Of a DNA stretch of 64,000 bases, positions 1 to 12,059 are shown piece after piece. Under the pieces are notes generated by a model. The model saw only the letters and a program-made list of their open reading frames with translations, made no database searches and was not told the DNA's origin. The translations under genes and the position numbers were made by a program. Position 1 is the first letter of the stretch; each line of letters begins with the position of its first letter. The stretch comes from Mixophyes australis (lineage: Eukaryota; Chordata; Amphibia; Anura; Limnodynastidae). The stretch covers positions 183,813,448-183,877,447 of the forward strand of contig JAVHZZ010000005.1 in assembly GCA_036250195.1 (NCBI GenBank), given 5' to 3'.

Positions 1-218
1 AGTAAACGAATCATGGCTACTTCTAGGCCATTTAGCAAATAGGCATCTAATACTGAAGAGAAACATCACATAAAACCTGAACATTTATCAAGTGAAAATG
101 TTTCCTATTCCTAAAAATACCTTCATTTTCACCTGATGGGATCAGGGATATATGTACACAATCTACTGCCCGTATAATGTGCGGAAGCTGGCTGTGCCAA
201 CAAATTGCTGCTTTATGG
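1..218. other. Non-genic, nothing recognised
   Basis: AT-rich unique-looking sequence at the window edge. I see no open frame, repeat or motif that I can assign. Confidence 0.5.
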
Positions 219-834
219 TGTCACGGCTAACGGATATTATTATAAGCTTGCAGAACTATAGCAGCCGCCTTTCCCGTAGAGCTGTTTATGCTCACATGTA
301 CTCAGATGCCCCCAGGTATTAAACTCAACGTATTATAAGCTTATGAATAACACTGTATCCTGAAATAGGAGGCAAAGACAGAAGGTAACGATGGTCAGGA
401 ATAAGCAGGGTTCCGGTAAAAGTTGGTCAGGTGCAGTCAAAGGTCAGGGCCAGCAGAAAACAAAGGTATCCAAATCTTGAGCAAAGGTCAGGACCACCAG
501 CAAACAATCAAGGTCCAGGAAACAAGCCAAAGGTCATACACAGAGATCAATCCAAATTTCAGTAACAGACCAGAGCAGGTCAGCTAACAGGAACTGAACA
601 CTAAAGCACATCTAATCAGCCACAGAAGGTTGTTAACGAATTAGACCATTTGTGCATGCGCCCGGCTGTCAAACATGCCGGGACAGAGTGCTATCAATAA
701 GGGCGTCCCGACCGTTGTCCTGGCAATGGCTGGGATGGACGGAAAAGAGACATCCCAGTTGTTATAGGGACGGCCGGACGAGGAGAGTACCCAGAGAGGC
801 GCGGCAGCTCAAGGCATTGCCGCAGCTTGTGACA
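219..834 (-). mobile_element. Solo LTR, gypsy-like (minus orientation)
   Basis: The segment starts TGTCACGG and ends CTTGTGACA, the TG...CA terminal pattern of an LTR. It is flanked by TATGG on the left and CATGG on the right, a 5-bp target duplication with one transition. The inside has degenerate GGTCAGG/AAGGTCC-type repetition (about 390-580) and a GC-rich end around 650-830. The terminal bases match those of the two larger solo LTRs at 30706-32560 and 49182-51131, so it probably belongs to the same Ty3/gypsy-like group. No internal gag-pol region is attached, so it is read as a solo LTR. The family name is inferred. Confidence 0.6.
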
Positions 835-991
835 CATGGTCACAGGGAATTCCTTTTCGATTGTCAGATTAATAAATTGATGGATGTGTGACAGAAAAGC
901 CTGCAGCACTATATTCAGCACACTAAAAGGTAAGCTGGGAAATTCCTGCAGCAACACCCACTGTGGTCTGGAATGACCCAGCCACACCGAA

Positions 992-1599
992 ATAGATAAT
1001 ATCCTCTCAAAACTTTATTTATAGGGAGAGAGTCAGTTATATAAGGTTGAAGTACATAACGTGTAGGACAAACTCAAGACCACAATATTTTCTTCACCCA
1101 TTTATAAGATAATTAGGTCTGGATTTGTCTAATATAATAGGAGTTATTAGTATGATTATATTATCTCTCGTTTTACAAGACTATAAACTCCTTTTTTGCA
1201 GAGAGTACCAAATTAGCTGCTATCTAATACCACTCCCTATTGATATGAGTCTGGTATCCCTCTCAAGGACTACAAAAAACAGGTCCCTGCGTGCTTACTG
1301 TAGCCACGCTCCCTTATAAACAAGTCTATGGGGTTTGTGAGAGTTGTATAGTATCACACCCCCTCTGATCTATTATAGCCCCATACTCTCTGCAAAAAAG
1401 GAGTTTATAGTCTTGTAAAACGAGAGATATTATAATCATACTAATAACTCCTATTATATTAGACAAATCCAGACCTAATTATCTTATAAATGGGTGAAGA
1501 AAATATTGTGGTCTTGATTTTGTCCTACACGTTATGTACTTCAACCTTATATAACTGACTCTCTCCCTATAAATAAAGTATTGAGAGGATATTATCTAT
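992..1599. mobile_element. Palindromic MITE / foldback element
   Basis: Two 216-bp arms (992-1207 and 1384-1599) are inverted copies of one another with about three mismatches by eye, around a 176-bp loop. The tips read ATAGATAATATCC inward. No protein is encoded; open frames here are chance. I could not find a clear target duplication, so the superfamily is unknown. The very low arm divergence implies a recent insertion or continuing gene conversion between the arms. Confidence 0.8.
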
Positions 1600-3261
1600 G
1601 TGCATTAGATTTATAACATCATATATATGCAAATAGGAACTATTTGTAATGGTATAGCTTATCTCTCTTGCATTTTGAAATAGTGTTTACACTTATTTGG
1701 TTAATCTGCTTATTATGCCAGATACTTGGACAGCATGATGATCAATATTACCCAGATATAAAATAATTAGGGAAATTGTAATACTTACTACACAGCGAGG
1801 CTAGGCAGTTGGTTCTGCCTTTTTAATAAATTTATTTTGGTTATTATTTTTGTTTTATTTCGCTACTAGTGGTACTAAGGTACTAATTTGGGACTCTACT
1901 ATCGTTTTAAATGAACTAATAAAATGTATTTTTTATATAAATAAACAATCATAGAGTGCCCCTAATATACACGTTTTCTACTCTCTACTTACCTCTGTGA
2001 CTATAACAAGGAGACCTGCAATGTGGTGAGCCCACATAATGTGAAACCAGCCCCAGTTTGGCATCAAAGAGTGAAGATACGTGCTGATGCTGGTTTCATG
2101 ATCAGTATGTAATTTTTTACCTACAATAGATAAATGTCCACAGGTTTCTGGAGATGTGGCTAAGTCTTACCAGACCGCAACTCCAAGGAGCATACGACAC
2201 ATATGTGAGGGGCATAAGGGACAGCAAGTTAAAATTACCTTTAACTCAAAATCCAGCCACATTTTCCTGTGGATGCACAGTGCGGCAAAGCATGTTTTTT
2301 CAACACCCTGTTCAAACTCAGGATCACTTTGTCTCATATACTTGCAGACATAAGGATTTAGTCACAATAGTGGTGTTACAAACATCAGAAAAAAATATTG
2401 TTATTCTGCATGGATGCACCAGTTCTCTTTGCTCCATCCATCATGCATAGAGAAATAATATTATTTAGCAAAATTTACTATATTGTCTTATGACATAAAA
2501 GGAGAAATAAGATTTTTGCACTGTGATGTGCTATTGTTTTTTTTAAAATGATAGTATTCACATTTAAAGTTACACATGGCCTATAGCAATAGTTAGTCAA
2601 CAAGACAACATGTAATTAAAAAAACTTAACTGGAAATTATATTTTTTTACATTGAAAAAATAATTAAAAGTTGATAGTTTTTAATTTAATATATTACTTT
2701 AGCAATATATTAAATTGTGTTAGTATTGTAAGATGTGTGAGAATGTTATTAATTTTATTCTACAGATACCAACACCACGTATAGAAAAAGGTAACCAATT
2801 TTCACCTCTTCCCTTTACTTTAATAATAATAATATCAGTCTATATTACTGCTTGTCAAATTTATATTTCATGAGCACTAAAAATAAAGAATATATTTTCA
2901 AATCCAAAACTCTAATTGCTAATTCAGAAAAGTGATTGTTCCATAATTAATACCTATAGCTATAGTTTTTCTTTCATGATTACAAAAAAAGTTATCACAA
3001 TATTTCAGTACAGGTGTGTTGTGTGTTGGGAACTCCTGTGTTGGAACATAGAGCCAGGATGTAAGGCTCTGACACTAGAGGGCACAATAAAAATTTTAGT
3101 AATACTGTACAGTATTAGTTTGATTTTTTTGTACTCTATGCCCTTTACTTGTTTTTAATACACACAAGTTAGAATGGGGCTCAATATGTGTCTTTTGAAA
3201 TGGCAATATTGATTGTGTATTTTTATAATGCATCAGATTAAGTACATAGGGCCAGCTTTAC
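1600..3261. other. Non-genic AT-rich DNA
   Basis: No recognised gene or element. Short A/T runs and chance open frames only; the frames at 2154-2450 have no motif I recognise. Confidence 0.5.

Positions 3262-3304
<43 letters not shown>
3262..3304. repeat. (TA)n microsatellite
   Basis: About 20 uninterrupted TA dinucleotides. Confidence 0.95.
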
Positions 3305-3307
<3 letters not shown>

Positions 3308-3647
3308 ACTAAACACCTGATAAGCAGTTTGGCTGGCCAAATTCTCTGAATGTCTGCAGCAATGTGACCATGGTACACCTTGACTCCATTCTGTGCGGAA
3401 ACCCTGAAACAAAAGCAGATGCTATGATGTTGCAAATGTGCCATCTTGTCTATATCAATCTGTACACAATGAGTCCACTATTTATTAAAATGTCCAGCAG
3501 GGTGTTCTTCAACACCCTAATTTACAAAGTGCTAAGAATGTATTTAATTTACACACAGCAGGAAAATAACTTACAAGTTAAATGCATTTGTAGTGTTATT
3601 GGTTAGAAATTTGTGTTCCCAAAATGTGGCTTTTTAGTGTGAGTTAT

Positions 3648-5273
3648 ATTTTGACACTGTTGATCACCCTGTTCTCCTACACACCCTTCACTCCATTGGC
3701 CTTTGTGACACAGTTCTTTCCTGGTTCACTTCCTACCTATCAAACTGCTCCTTTAGTGTTTCTAACTCTGTCATATCCTCCCCTCCACTCCCACTATCTA
3801 TTGGGCTCTCACAATGCTCTGTTCTTGGCCCTTTAGTGTTTTCATTGTACACCTCTTCTCTTGGGGCACTAATTCACTCATTCGGTCTCCAATACCACCT
3901 CTACATTGATGACACCCAAATTTATATCTCTTCCTCTGACCTCTTTCCATCTGTACTCTTTCGTATAACCAACTGTCAATCTGCTATCTCCACATGGATC
4001 CTCCCAATGCTACCTAAAGTTCAACATGTCCAAAACAGAGCTTATTATCTTCCCTCCTGCCAGAGTCACCATCTGCCCTACGATCTTCCTCACTATCAAT
4101 AACACCACAATTTCCTCAGTCTCCCAAGCCCACTTTACTCTGGTGTCACACTTGAATTTACCCTCTGCTTTATTCCTCACATCAATGGGTAAATGTATGA
4201 AGCTCCAGCTTCTGCAAGTTGCTGGAAATCGGCAACCTCTCAGGGGAAATTTAAAGCGGTGTTGGCTTGTAAAGGCAAGCTCAGGTGGCTGCAGCTACAG
4301 GTCACACTGTAGTTTTAGTGGACCAGACATCTTGAAAAAATCCAGTAAAAGTAAAGGCAAGTTTGCCTTTACAAGCCAACACCGCTTTAAATTTCCCCTG
4401 CAAAATCGCTCATTTCCGGTGACTTGGGGAAATTGAAGCTTCATGCATTTACCCCTCAGACTCTCTCCTAGTCCTGTCAACTCCACCTTAAAAACATTGC
4501 CAGAATATGCCCTTTTCTTGCTCAACATGCTACCATGTTCTTATCCATTCTCTCATCATCTCCCATCTTGACTAAAGCAACCTCCTGCTATCTGTTATTC
4601 CTGACACCCATATAGCCATACTTCAATCCTTCCTAAATTCTGCTGCAAGACTGATATTAATCTCTCATCACTCCACATCTGCTGACCCACATTGCAAATA
4701 CCTAAACTGGTATCCTATGTCCTCCAGAATCAAATTCAAATTACTTACCCTTACCTACAAAACCCTCCAGAACACTACCCCTGCATACATCTCAAATCTC
4801 ATATCAAAATACTCTCTCCCTCCTCTTAGATCTACCTCTGACCTACGCCTTTTCCTGTGTCTGGTAACCACCTCTCACTCCCGTTTACAAGACTTCTCCC
4901 ATGCTGCTCCCCACTTATGGAATTTCCTACCACGCCCAGTCAGACTTTCACACAGCCTTCAAATCTTTAAACAGTCTTTGAAAACCCATCACGTTTTTAG
5001 AGGAGGCCTTAACCCCGATAAAATTATTCACACTAATGCACCCTCACAACTGTCCTAATCTCCACTCTAAACTACATTTGCTCCTCTTGTTTCAGCTGTG
5101 CCCCCTTCTACTTAGAATGTAACCTCTCTAATGAGCAGGGTCCTTCATACCCTTTGTTTTCATGTTTACCTTGTATGTCCCTGTTTTATCTATCTACTAA
5201 TTCCCTACTGTACGGTGTTGCGGAGCATTGTGGCACCTTACAAATCTATGATAATAATAATAATAATAATAAT
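3648..5273 (+). mobile_element. L2-clade LINE, 5'-truncated, reverse transcriptase pseudogene
   Basis: This is the C-terminal half of a non-LTR retrotransposon reverse transcriptase plus its 3' tail. Reading through frameshifts gives [10 protein letters not shown] (about 3650), a [10 protein letters not shown] stretch (about 3830) and the catalytic box as LYIDDTQIY (about 3895-3925), where the family normally has YADD. After a MITE insertion (4187-4454), the C-terminal region resumes with LTYKTLQNTTPAYIS (about 4750) and HSRLQDFSHAAPHLWNFLP (about 4880-4940), typical of L2. The tail has GCGGAGCATTGTGGCACCTTA followed by (ATA)n at 5250-5273, the expected simple-repeat 3' end. Frameshifts, stops and the Ala-to-Ile change in the catalytic box show that it is dead. 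The 5' boundary is approximate. Confidence 0.82.
4187..4454. mobile_element. MITE with long terminal inverted repeats, inside the L2
   Basis: Begins GGGTAAATGTATGAAGC and ends GCTTCATGCATTTACCC. The inverted arms are roughly 90-100 bp; inside them, AAAGCGGTGTTGGCTTGTAA is mirrored near 4370-4390. It interrupts the L2 reverse-transcriptase frame, so it is younger than the L2 copy. No coding capacity. No convincing target duplication was seen, so the superfamily is left open. Confidence 0.8.
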
Positions 5274-5329
5274 AGTCTAGAGAACACTTGCAAAATAATT
5301 GCGATGTAATTGTTTAATAGGTGAATATA

Positions 5330-5331
5330 TA

Positions 5332-5365
<34 letters not shown>

Positions 5366-5395
5366 TATTATAATATATAATAATATATGTATTAC
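5330..5395. repeat. (TA)n microsatellite with AT-rich flank
   Basis: A TA run followed by TATTATAATATATAATAATATA-like low-complexity sequence. Confidence 0.85.
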
Positions 5396-5859
5396 AGGAT
5401 TATACATGCACTAACTTGGCAACTGAAGCAAGGCTGTATGGATAGGTCACGTAGGTCCAGTGCTAGGCAGAAATGCAGGGGTAGAAAGTCCCTGTAAAAA
5501 ACATTAATACAACATTCACACTGACATACAAATCCAGGATATTGCCGGAGCGAGCCCCGACGACCCGGGTCATGACTCAGTGTGAACAGGGGTCCCTGCA
5601 TCTACCCCCGGGTCTGATGACACGGAAACTTTTTTGCATGGTTAATCCCAGGTCCGTCCTGGGTATCTGCCAGTGTGAATGGTGCGATGCGGGTTTTTCA
5701 ACCCGAGTCTCAGAGAGAGGAGCTGATTGGGAGATTAGGAACGCTGGAACATGACGTCTGTTAAATGCTGCAGAGGAGAGGAGAAAGCATGGTGCATTGG
5801 CAGAAGGAAAAAGTTTGTTAGCTGTTTGCAATTAAAGGAGAGGAGGAAATTCAAAAACA

Positions 5860-6900
5860 AATAACTGGCACTGTAAAGGATGCCACGGTGTACTTAAAAA
5901 TTGCTAAAATATTGACTGACCTGGCGATCAAGTGCACCTAGCAGCAAGTAGTCAACAAGTTGAAGGCACTAAGATAACTATGCTCAAAAGTGCATGACCG
6001 CGACCGCAGAAAGAGTGGTGCTGGCTGTATGAAATGGCCCTTTTATGAGCAGTGTAATGTGGTGTTCGGCAACTTTGCCCTGGCAAATCCTATAGCACTG
6101 TTCTCCTCAAACTGCCCTGATACTTATAGTGCAACACCTGAAAGCAGTCAATCGAGAGTGCCCTCACTGCTGATTAGTGATGAATCGCAGCAAGAACATG
6201 GGGAATTGGACTCTTCTGCTGTGAACGAAGACAGCATGAATACGTCTTTAGATGAATTTGCTGAATCACAACCTTTGCAAGTAACACTACCTTCCCTAAC
6301 AACACAACCATCGCCAGCAACACAACCTTTGCCAGGGACGGAGACCCAGCCATTACGTTCTAACAGTAAATTATTAACTTTAACATTAAAAACCAAAATA
6401 AAATAAATAAATGAGAGCTTAACATCAAAAAACTAAATGTAAATACATAAAGCATTGACATGTATATGTTGCAGCATGAAGCTAGTGTGCAGGAGGGAGG
6501 AGGCCTCAAGCACATATTAGCTTACAACACTGCTATTTTAATTTGTAACAACATTCATTCTTCCTCGGTAATCCTAATGTGTTTTGTTTGTTTTTCCCAT
6601 TTGTAGTTTACTATGTTCCTCAAAGGAAGAAGAGGCTCATAAAGATGGAACAAGCAATAAAAGCCATGACCACAATAATGGTTGAACAGCTCAAGGAAAT
6701 GGATAAGGCTATGCATGCCTTATATAAAAGAGGGCAACAATTTTTTCACCCAAACTCAGGCATGTCACTAAAACCCCCACATCATCCGCAACAAATTCCT
6801 CCACATTGCCCGGAGTACCCGGCTGCTCCACATAACCCTGAGTGCCTAGTTGCCACACATAACCCTGAGCACCTCCATTACTGTCAGTTATAGGTAATGG
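5860..6900 (+). pseudogene. Harbinger Myb/SANT-like accessory protein (decayed)
   Basis: In Harbinger elements this protein binds transposon ends and helps bring the transposase into the nucleus. The readable part starts upstream of 5990 with an interrupted SANT-like stretch (VYLKIAKILTDLAIKC, then VNKLKALR), followed by HDRDRRKSGAGCMKWPFYEQ (5987-6046), the family's conserved basic-to-aromatic block (R-K-S-G-x-G-x-x-W-x-F-Y). A Ser/Thr/Gln-rich linker runs to about 6406. A second block at 6600-6770 has basic and amphipathic residues (QRKKRLIKMEQAIKAM), as in the C-terminus of these proteins, then a Pro/His-rich end. An intron between about 6400 and 6600 is plausible but not demonstrated. In-frame stops upstream of 5990 argue for a pseudogene. 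Confidence 0.68.
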
Positions 6901-7079
6901 CACTATATATTGTAAAGTTCTAATGTTTGCCTCTCTAGGAGGCAATTATAGTTAGAATGTTATCTATGTTTACAACAATAGTTTACCTGGCAGTAGTTTT
7001 GTTGGCATGTGTTTGGCAAAACTGTCTATATGTACAAAAATACATGAATGTATCAGCTTGCTGAGAAAAGCATCATAAA

Positions 7080-7888
7080 AAAGTATAGATATTTACCTCT
7101 CTAGGGAACAACCAGCCATCTTGCTTCTACTCTGCAATCTGGTACAGATCCGAATTGGCCAGAAATTTGGCATCATGGGAACGTCCACGGCTGCCAATAA
7201 AGACATCTGTGAAACTGAAAATAAAATATATTAGCATTTTTTTACAATACACAACATGACACAGTCACATTAAAATAAAAAATGATGCTTACCAATAGTT
7301 GTGGTCAACTACAGCCTTTAGAATAATGAAATGCCAGTCTTTGCAGTTGTAGTAATCCATATGTTTGGCTATTGGTGCAATGATAGGGATGTATGTCCCG
7401 CCTATGGCTCCAGTACACTGTGGATATCCACGTTGCAGGAATCCAGTGACTGTGTCATCTAGCCGCTGTCCTTGAGGCAAGGAGATGAAGCATTGGTAAA
7501 GGGCTTACAGCAATGCCTTTGTGACTTTATGCACTGGAGTGCAAACCGTGGATTTCCCCACTCCAAAGAAGCAGGAGATTGTTTTGTATTCGCCAGGAAT
7601 AGCATACCACCACAACACAGTCGCTAGTCTCCTACTGGGTGCAATGGGTTTTCTGCAGTTTGTGGTCTGTCTAGAAAGTACTTGTGGTGATAAGGTCCAG
7701 CACATACTGAAATGTCCCATGTGACATGTGAAAGTGTGCCATCCACTTCTCATCCTCAAAAGCTTCCACAGTAAACAAGAAAGCTTCTCAGTGACTGCGG
7801 TCTCTGACCAACATTCTCGTTTAGTCGCCGCATTGAATCTCAATATGGAGGAAATTATGGACCTGATAAAAGCTATCCTCCTGCGCAA
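7080..7888 (-). pseudogene. Harbinger (HARBI1-like) DDE transposase, first catalytic Asp lost
   Basis: Cut-and-paste transposase of the PIF/Harbinger superfamily. Reading from 7888 downward: an N-terminal helical region, NCRKPIAPSRRLATVLWWYA (about 7630-7690), the helix-turn-helix-like block FFGVGKSTVC (about 7545-7575), then after a stop at about 7505 the catalytic region GYPQCTGAIGGTYIPIIAP (about 7365-7425) and VVDHNY (about 7295). Active members have GAIDGTHIPI here; the first catalytic Asp is Gly in this copy. A 78-nt GT-AG intron follows, then FTDVFIGSRGRSHDAKF (about 7165-7215) carrying the second Asp (HDAK). The third acidic residue was not located. Stop plus missing Asp mean it is inactive. 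It converges with the Myb-like gene. Confidence 0.8.
7215..7292 (-). other. Probable intron of the Harbinger transposase
   Basis: On the minus strand the codons for DHNY run into GTAAGC and resume after a T-rich tract ending TTTTCAG with FTDVF. The join restores the family order DHNYxFTDV. Predicted from sequence only. Confidence 0.7.
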
Positions 7889-8360
7889 ATAATGAAGTAG
7901 AGTATTCTACCTCTTTGTCAAAAATTGCGCCTTTCTTCTCCTGAAATGACACTGTGCAAGGTAGCACAGTGGTAGCAGCTGCATCAATCTCTCATTTGCT
8001 GTATGAAAGAGCAAAATAATGCAATTAACTAGGATCTGTGGGCTACACAATAGTGACTCATCGGCCATGATTAAGCAATGCAGGGCACAGTCACCACCCA
8101 CTTTGGCCTCATCTTTGTGTTAAAAAATGTCCCCTTTAAATGACCTCATCTTTGTAGCCAATCAAAGCTCCTCTTGTGATAACTCCCACTTATTGCCAGG
8201 GCAGACCCGGGTTCAGTATGAACAGGGTTGACCCAGGAATTTCCCGGGTCCAAAGTACAGTGTGAATGGGGTTTGATGAGCTGGGATGCTCTGTGACACG
8301 GCAATATCCCAGGTTCAAGAACCTGTGATATTGCCGGGGCAGTAACGTGAATGTGAAATT

Positions 8361-9259
8361 ATAAAGATTAGCAATATTTTTCATGTCACATTTGCCTGCA
8401 AAATGTAAAATTTTTCAGTTTTATGTATTTCCAGTTTTACTACAACCACACCACACAGTAGAATAAATTGTCCCAGCTCTATACATAGCTTATATAACAG
8501 AATGCAAATTTGCAAATACAGTATAGAATAGATTTCCATGAAAAGGTGACGCATAAATGGAACCTGAAGCTTGTATTGCTAGAATTTCACACTTCTGCTA
8601 AATAGTCTGAAACTTTAATTTCAATTTTTTTTAGAGCAATTAAGCTCATCTTTTGCTGGTTACCTCCAACTACATTGTGCGTGGACGTGGGAAATTTAGC
8701 AATATTCATGCACAATCCTTATTTATCATTGTAAGCTTCCTAACATTACTTTTCGTTAATATGGAAGCAACACTATATAAAATGTTGGCAAGTGTATGGC
8801 TAGTTGAAGTAAAACTCATGCTTTTGGAGACAAATGAAAAGTTATGGCAAGTGAAGCCATAAGCTGAATGCCCTTAAACCCAGGTAATAGGGACAGCGTT
8901 TGGTGCTTACCCATGCAGGGTTAAGTCCACCACAGATCCCAGCCAATTGGAATCCCATGGGAATGCCCTCAGAGGCAGCATATATTCTCCTCCCAAAGGA
9001 TGTTGGGTCTCTTTCTCTGCTGGAAATTTGTGGACAAAGAAGAACATAACATAGGCTCAGTAGACTTCATAGATATTCTGTACTACAGTCACTGCTGTAC
9101 TTCTATAATTAAATGTCACTCTTCCTCTGCTTCATTTTTCCCTCATTGCAACTTCCTCCTTCAATCTTTAATATTTAACCCTTTTTCTTTCTGTTTTCCC
9201 TTTTACTGTCTCTTTATGACCACTCATCCTAACGCCCCCGTCACAAGCTCCTGAGTCTG
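8361..9259. other. Non-genic
   Basis: No recognised gene or repeat. Confidence 0.5.
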
Positions 9260-9330
9260 ACATTAAAAGACCAATGCTGCGAAGTCTGGGATATAGTCAC
9301 CAGACATGGCGGCATTGGTCTTTTAATGCC
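9260..9330. repeat. Short inverted repeat
   Basis: Arms ACATTAAAAGACCAATGCTGC (9260-9280) and GCGGCATTGGTCTTTTAATGCC (9309-9330) pair around a 28-nt loop. It may be the tip of a decayed MITE; nothing else supports that. Confidence 0.7.
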
Positions 9331-9333
9331 AGC

Positions 9334-11860
9334 ATTGTGATTTGCGACATTGTGAATGTCGCAATCACACTGATGACATTGTCCACCTTTCTACACATTG
9401 CAAGTGTCAGCGTTTAGCCTGCCGGAATTTTCATGTCGGCCGACATTTACAGGGTTGTAATAATGACTGCCACCAAAATGGATAATAAGTTCAGTGACAA
9501 ATGCCATATGGACAGTTCTATAAATAAATGTCAGAATGAATGGAGTTATTGATGTTTTAATGCTGGAATAAAATAAATGTTGTAACATATGCACAAACAT
9601 AAGTGTCATAATCTATGACCAGAATTATATACCTGGATGATTAACATATGTGTAGGTTAGCTGGTAGTTGCTCCCAAGGGGGGCTACAACTATGGCCCCC
9701 CTCCTCAGCTTTGCCCGGCATTCCCAGCTGCTTTGAGCGGGCTCCCACAGATTACAGAAGCACACAGAGACACTTGAATCCTGCTTCAGTATCGCAGATT
9801 TGATGGGATGAGGAGGTGTTTCGGTGACACATTGGAGCTTCACAGATGACTGAGTGGAGCAGTGGCTGGGGGGAACGACGCCTTTCAGTATAGGGAGCAA
9901 GGAGACCCTATGGATACGGTGATGACATGTGTTTATGGTGAGTATGATGCACGCAATGCATTTTTTTCCACACAACACTCAACGGGCATGTTAGTACTAG
10001 GACAACTTTTAAGACATAGAGCAAGGTCCACACACTCTGATGAAGCTATTACATGCTCGCCTCTCTTGGCTGGATATCGGCAAACCTTACTAAGCATACA
10101 GCCGCACATTTTGAGTCGCAGGGTGGTGCTGTAGCTAAGTAGGCTATTACTTTATGATAGGTATCTGGTTTGAAGCTTGTAAATTTTGCCCTAAGTCGGC
10201 TAACAGGCCTTTTATTTTTTGCAGCAGCCTACATAGCAATATGTCCCACGGTAGACTAGAATATCCTTTGTTATCTCCAGATGCGAAGCACCATTTTACC
10301 TATGAGAAGGAATGAGTATGGCGTCTCAATGCTGACCGCTTTAGTTACGATCAGTGGACAACCCAGCTTACTGCCCGGTTTTTACTGATGTAAAAATCAG
10401 TTCAGCATTTATGAGACCCAGCTGAGTCACCGTGCTTACTAGCAATGAGATGACATTTCCTACACAAAGGCACTCCTCACCATGGTCAAACTGAGGTTTT
10501 CACCTCTACTACAGCTAGCTAGCTATATACCTTTGTGCCAACACTTTGTTTTGAGTGGAATATGCTGACATCTATCTACTCACCTTTTTGTTTTATCTCT
10601 TGACAACTAATGTGCATTTTTTAGGTACATTTAACATCATTCTATTTAAGGGATGCATATCTGGGAAAGAATGGTTACTGAAGGCAGGTACACATATGTC
10701 TCATTATATGAGGTCGGGACGATTTCTCATACCTATATGTCTGCTCAGTGACTCACTAATTATGGGACATCCTTAGTCTACAAGCCTGAGACTGGGGCAT
10801 TATATGGAGACACAGAGTTAGCATTAACCCCAAAAGCCAGGAGCGTAATCTCGAGCAACCTTATTGGGCTCTACAGTCCATATTCCCTGTTGGCTCAGGC
10901 TAAATTTCGATCTTGAATTGGTTTCACCTGCTCTAGGGACCACTCGTTCTAATAACCTTGTTCCCTGAGCATGTATGTCAGCTCTTTGGTCAGTAAATAC
11001 AGAGGACCTTAACTAGACTGTAGGTACCCTGGCCTATTTTCTCTTTTGCGGGTAAATTATGCCATGGTTTTAGGCAGAGTTTTAAAAACATGAGCATGCC
11101 CCAATTCAGTTCTTCACTCACTAGACTTTTGCCATGTAGACATTTAGTGGAATCGCTAGCTTCATGGGGTTACGAAGCGGACTGGCCTTTCTGAGTGGAT
11201 TACTTGATGCTTTCATTTGCCTTAGTTAACATTTCTAGGGCCCTTTCAGTAGTGTGGGCTGCCCCACTAATTTCTAATCTGGGAATTTATTAGAAAACTT
11301 TACTTGAAAGTAATAACTATGAGATCATTGCAGAGTACAGGCTAGTTACCCACTACACTTTACACACTTTGAATACTTTGCTGCAACACTGGAGTTAACT
11401 TGATACTATAGGTCCACGTTAAGGTCGAGGAGTACATGAGGTTTAAATTCCTCATTTAAATTTAATGACTGTGTTCAGGCACCTTAAATTGATGTACCCT
11501 TTGTACCACTTGTCCGCTGTGTCGCTATACATGACGTAACATGATTTATGTTACTAGTATATAGAATTAATGATGGAAGTTGATTACACCAATGAGTTAC
11601 ATAGGTAGGACTGTTGCAGCATTACTTGCTGTTTGACTGAAGGTCAGAGGTTGCAGAAAAACATTTAGCTAGCAGGAATGGGTTTACATAAACTTACTTA
11701 TGGCCCAGACCATATGTTTGGATTGCCTTACGTGAGCAGTATTTTAATACACAAGGGAGGTCACATACTTTGTGACATATGGTTTCTTCCTTGACTTTAA
11801 TTCATTACTAGCATTCTTTCAGTGCCCCATAACGTTGCTTCGCTGTGGCCCATAAGGTAG
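9334..11860. other. Unassigned; possibly the 5' part of a decayed DIRS element
   Basis: No confident coding region. A GC-richer patch at 9680-9960 contains a good splice-donor-like GGTGAGTATGATG at about 9937, and TTTTTTGCAG at about 10216-10225 resembles an acceptor. Because recombinase and SGNH fragments of a DIRS-like element follow, this stretch may be its ruined upstream portion, but I could not recognise reverse-transcriptase or RNase H motifs. Confidence 0.3.
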
Positions 11861-11864
11861 CTTA

Positions 11865-12059
11865 GGTTGCTTAGCTGTGGAACATTGCACTCATTCGTTT
11901 AGGTTTGGGGCAGCTACACTTACAGCTTTAAAAGTGTCTTCTATCATATCATTACAGAACTTAGAAGGATGGAAGTCTGATGGCCATGGCCAAGGATTTT
12001 CCATTGCTGCATTTAAGTCCCTGAACAACTGGCAGTTGGAAGTAGTTGCTTCAATCTAA
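11865..12059 (+). pseudogene. DIRS-type tyrosine recombinase, C-terminal fragment
   Basis: DIRS retrotransposons integrate with a tyrosine recombinase instead of a DDE integrase. The frame reads THSFRFGAATLTAL (about 11886-11930) and then LEGWKSDGHGQ (about 11964-12000). This matches the C-terminal boxes of DIRS recombinases, usually HSFRIGAAT followed by a G-R-W-K-S-D segment; the His and Arg of the H-x-x-R active-site box are present. The nucleophilic Tyr, expected shortly after the W-K-S block, was not identified. The N-terminal part is not readable. About 1.2 kb downstream is the SGNH domain that accompanies this recombinase in amphibian elements, so the two are probably pieces of one copy separated by inserted or decayed DNA. 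Confidence 0.65.

Larger units (their letters stand above)
5510..8360. mobile_element. PIF/Harbinger DNA transposon, two genes, decayed
   Basis: The ends share inverted subterminal blocks: CCAGGATATTGCC near 5530 and GTGATATTGCCGGGGCAG near 8325-8343, plus several CCCGGGT motifs at both ends (about 5570, 5605, 8205, 8245). Inside lie a Myb/SANT-like accessory gene on the plus strand and a HARBI1-type transposase on the minus strand, the usual two-gene Harbinger arrangement. Exact tips and the expected 3-bp target duplication could not be fixed, so the coordinates are approximate to tens of bases. Confidence 0.78.

Noticed and set aside
2154..2450. 98-codon open frame with several Cys
   Set aside because: No motif, no homologous neighbour and an overlapping second frame; chance is likely.
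9862..10134. 90-codon frame beginning near a splice-donor-like site, possible first exon of a host gene
   Set aside because: No recognised domain, no continuation, and it lies upstream of DIRS remains; evidence too thin.
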